Shown piece by piece: positions 50,539 to 51,206 of a stretch of DNA of 51,206 nt. Numbering within the stretch: position 1 is the stretch's first letter; the number at the start of each line of letters is the position of its first letter. A model generated the notes under the pieces. That model was not told the DNA's origin. It ran no database searches and saw nothing but the letters and a program-made list of their open reading frames with translations. Position numbers and translations under genes: made by a program. The stretch comes from an uncultured Dehalococcoidia bacterium (GTDB lineage: Bacteria > Chloroflexota > Dehalococcoidia > Lucifugimonadales > Lucifugimonadaceae). The stretch is from assembly GCA_913052475.1 (NCBI GenBank), contig CAJXEJ010000013.1, forward strand, positions 1-51,206, in the 5' to 3' direction.

Positions 50539-50565
50539 AAACCCTCGCAATATCGTCGAGGGTTT
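50539..50565 (-). terminator. Terminator hairpin after tRNA-Thr
   Basis: A 9-bp perfect stem, AAACCCTCG (50539-50547) with CGAGGGTTT (50557-50565), and a 9-base loop. It begins 14 bases after the 3' end of the minus-strand tRNA-Thr. The T stretch after the stem is better on the plus strand (TTTT), so it may act both ways. Confidence 0.7.
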
Positions 50566-50578
50566 TGGTTACTTCAAA

Positions 50579-50653
50579 TGGAGCCAACGGTGAGGATTGA
50601 ACTCACGACCTGCTCATTACGAATGAGCTGCTCTACCACTGAGCTACGTTGGC
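50579..50653 (-). tRNA. tRNA-Thr (anticodon CGT)
   Basis: A complete cloverleaf of 75 bases with encoded CCA. The 7-bp acceptor is GCCAACG/CGTTGGC and the D stem GCTC/GAGC. The anticodon stem GCTCA/TGAGC has loop TTCGTAA (anticodon CGT, plus-strand 50619-50621). The T arm is GTGAG/CTCAC with TTCAATC. It reads ACG threonine codons. Confidence 0.97.
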
Positions 50654-50925
50654 ATTATTGGTTCTAATCAGCTATTTCAGACCGTGACCAGAGTTCTCCA
50701 TGTAACGTTCTGGGTGACAGTCCTGTCGAAATCAACTATTGATAGTACTGCTCCCTTCATTGGTTACGCCATAATTTGAGACTTGAAAATAGAGTCCGTT
50801 GCGTCAGCGGCCCTGCGCGAAGCAGCCACTGTGGGTAACCTACAGACTTTAACCTCGCTTCTGCGCAAGCTATCTCGGTTCTCGATCACGCAAAAGTTCT
50901 TCGATCGAAAATCAGCTGGTGCGGA
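50654..50925. other. Gene-less stretch with three adjacent hairpins
   Basis: No reading frame is convincing. Between 50809 and 50870 three small hairpins follow each other: CTGC/GCAG with loop GCGAA (50813-50825), CTGTGGG/CCTACAG with a 3-base loop (50829-50845), and GCTT/AAGC (50857-50870). A structured RNA or regulatory leader is possible. No known RNA family is recognised. Confidence 0.3.
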
Positions 50926-51206
50926 CTAAATTCCTGAACGGGCTTTTCCGAGCACATCAGGATTGATCAAGTTTTCGGGGAGCTCGCCGTTGAGCACTCG
51001 AATAGCTTCCTGAGCAGTCCGCCTTTCAAGCTCGAGAGTGGAAGCCTGCGAGAAGAACGCTGTATGAGGGGTGATGATCACATTATCCTGCTCCAACAGA
51101 ACGCTTGACGGTTCCGGCGGAGTCGGTTCGACCACATCGAGGCCCGCACCAGCTATGTGGCCCGATGCCAGTGAAGCAGCGAGTGCATCCTCATCGATCA
51201 GACCAC
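50926..51206 (-). CDS. D-2-hydroxyacid dehydrogenase, C-terminal part (partial)
   Basis: The frame enters from the right edge and ends at 50926. The 93 visible residues are the end of an NAD-dependent 2-hydroxyacid dehydrogenase: GLIDEDALAASLASG, GAGLDVVEPTPPEP, then DNVIITPHTAF with the catalytic histidine, and a final helix ending INPDVLGKARSG. These enzymes interconvert 2-keto and D-2-hydroxy acids such as glyoxylate/glycolate or hydroxypyruvate/glycerate. This fits with glycerate kinase and sugar-acid degradation. The nucleotide-binding domain lies outside the window. Confidence 0.9.
   Translation of the reverse strand, partial: GLIDEDALAASLASGHIAGAGLDVVEPTPPEPSSVLLEQDNVIITPHTAFFSQASTLELERRTAQEAIRVLNGELPENLINPDVLGKARSGI

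Noticed and set aside
50801-50830. SRP RNA-like motif (GTCAG followed by AAGCAGCC)
   Set aside because: The GGAA apical loop is missing, the spacing is off, and the flanks do not pair to form the outer helix.
1-51206. CRISPR arrays, insertion sequences, prophage or integration sites
   Set aside because: No regularly spaced repeats, transposase, integrase or phage structural motifs were seen; the tRNA genes have no flanking duplicates of their 3' ends.

Overview
The window looks like a fragment of a Chloroflexota genome, most plausibly the marine SAR202 group. Three signs support this. There is a DUF2298 (Chlor_Arch_YYY) membrane protein next to an Agl23-like membrane protein and a flippase-like protein, an arrangement known from Chloroflexota and archaea. 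There are three enolase-superfamily sugar-acid dehydratases, a family known to be expanded in SAR202. Many genes start with TTG. No phage, transposase or CRISPR array is visible. The taxonomic call is an inference; no rRNA is present.

Layout. 1-9278 is catabolic: the end of a membrane protein, a short-chain dehydrogenase with altered motifs, a CehA/McbA-type metallohydrolase, a peroxiredoxin, a zinc alcohol dehydrogenase, two overlapping DgoD-like dehydratases and a ketopantoate-reductase-like enzyme. 9403-16913 is informational: an exonuclease-DinG helicase fusion, OGG1-type glycosylase, a CCA/poly(A)-polymerase-family nucleotidyltransferase, a DsbA-like protein, RNase III and FtsY. 16933-24160 is a membrane glycosylation/flippase-type cluster ending in an FAD oxidoreductase. 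24212-27475 returns to catabolism (SDR, SRPBCC protein, third dehydratase, RraA-like protein). 27579-33048 encodes NuoE, NuoF and a NuoG/FdhA-like subunit plus thioredoxin, closed by a strong terminator. tRNA-Sec follows at 33156. 33316-43345 holds two DUF362 paralogs, an aldo/keto reductase, lutABC, glycerate kinase and two tandem M20 amidohydrolases. 43428-49053 on the minus strand carries gmk, aroA, tyrA, a hypothetical, a PAC2 protein and an RNase H-like nuclease. The right end has a broken lipoprotein gene, a PEBP-family lipoprotein, tRNA-Thr(CGT) and a partial 2-hydroxyacid dehydrogenase.

Most notable result: the DsbA-like gene has an in-frame TGA (14615-14617) exactly where the family has its catalytic cysteine, followed at bacterial-SECIS distance by a GG-loop hairpin. 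The same window contains a tRNA-Sec gene with a UCA anticodon. The protein has no cysteine at all, so selenocysteine would be its only redox residue.

Four other genes carry lesions: a -1 frameshift in the Agl23-like gene, a one-base loss in a GGG run of the second DUF362 gene, a TAG near the end of the SRPBCC gene, and TGA plus TAG in a lipoprotein gene. TGA and TAG both end other genes here, so general recoding is not supported; these are gene decay or assembly errors. The catabolic genes together suggest growth on sugar acids, lactate, glycerate and acylated amino compounds, with oxidation feeding NADH.
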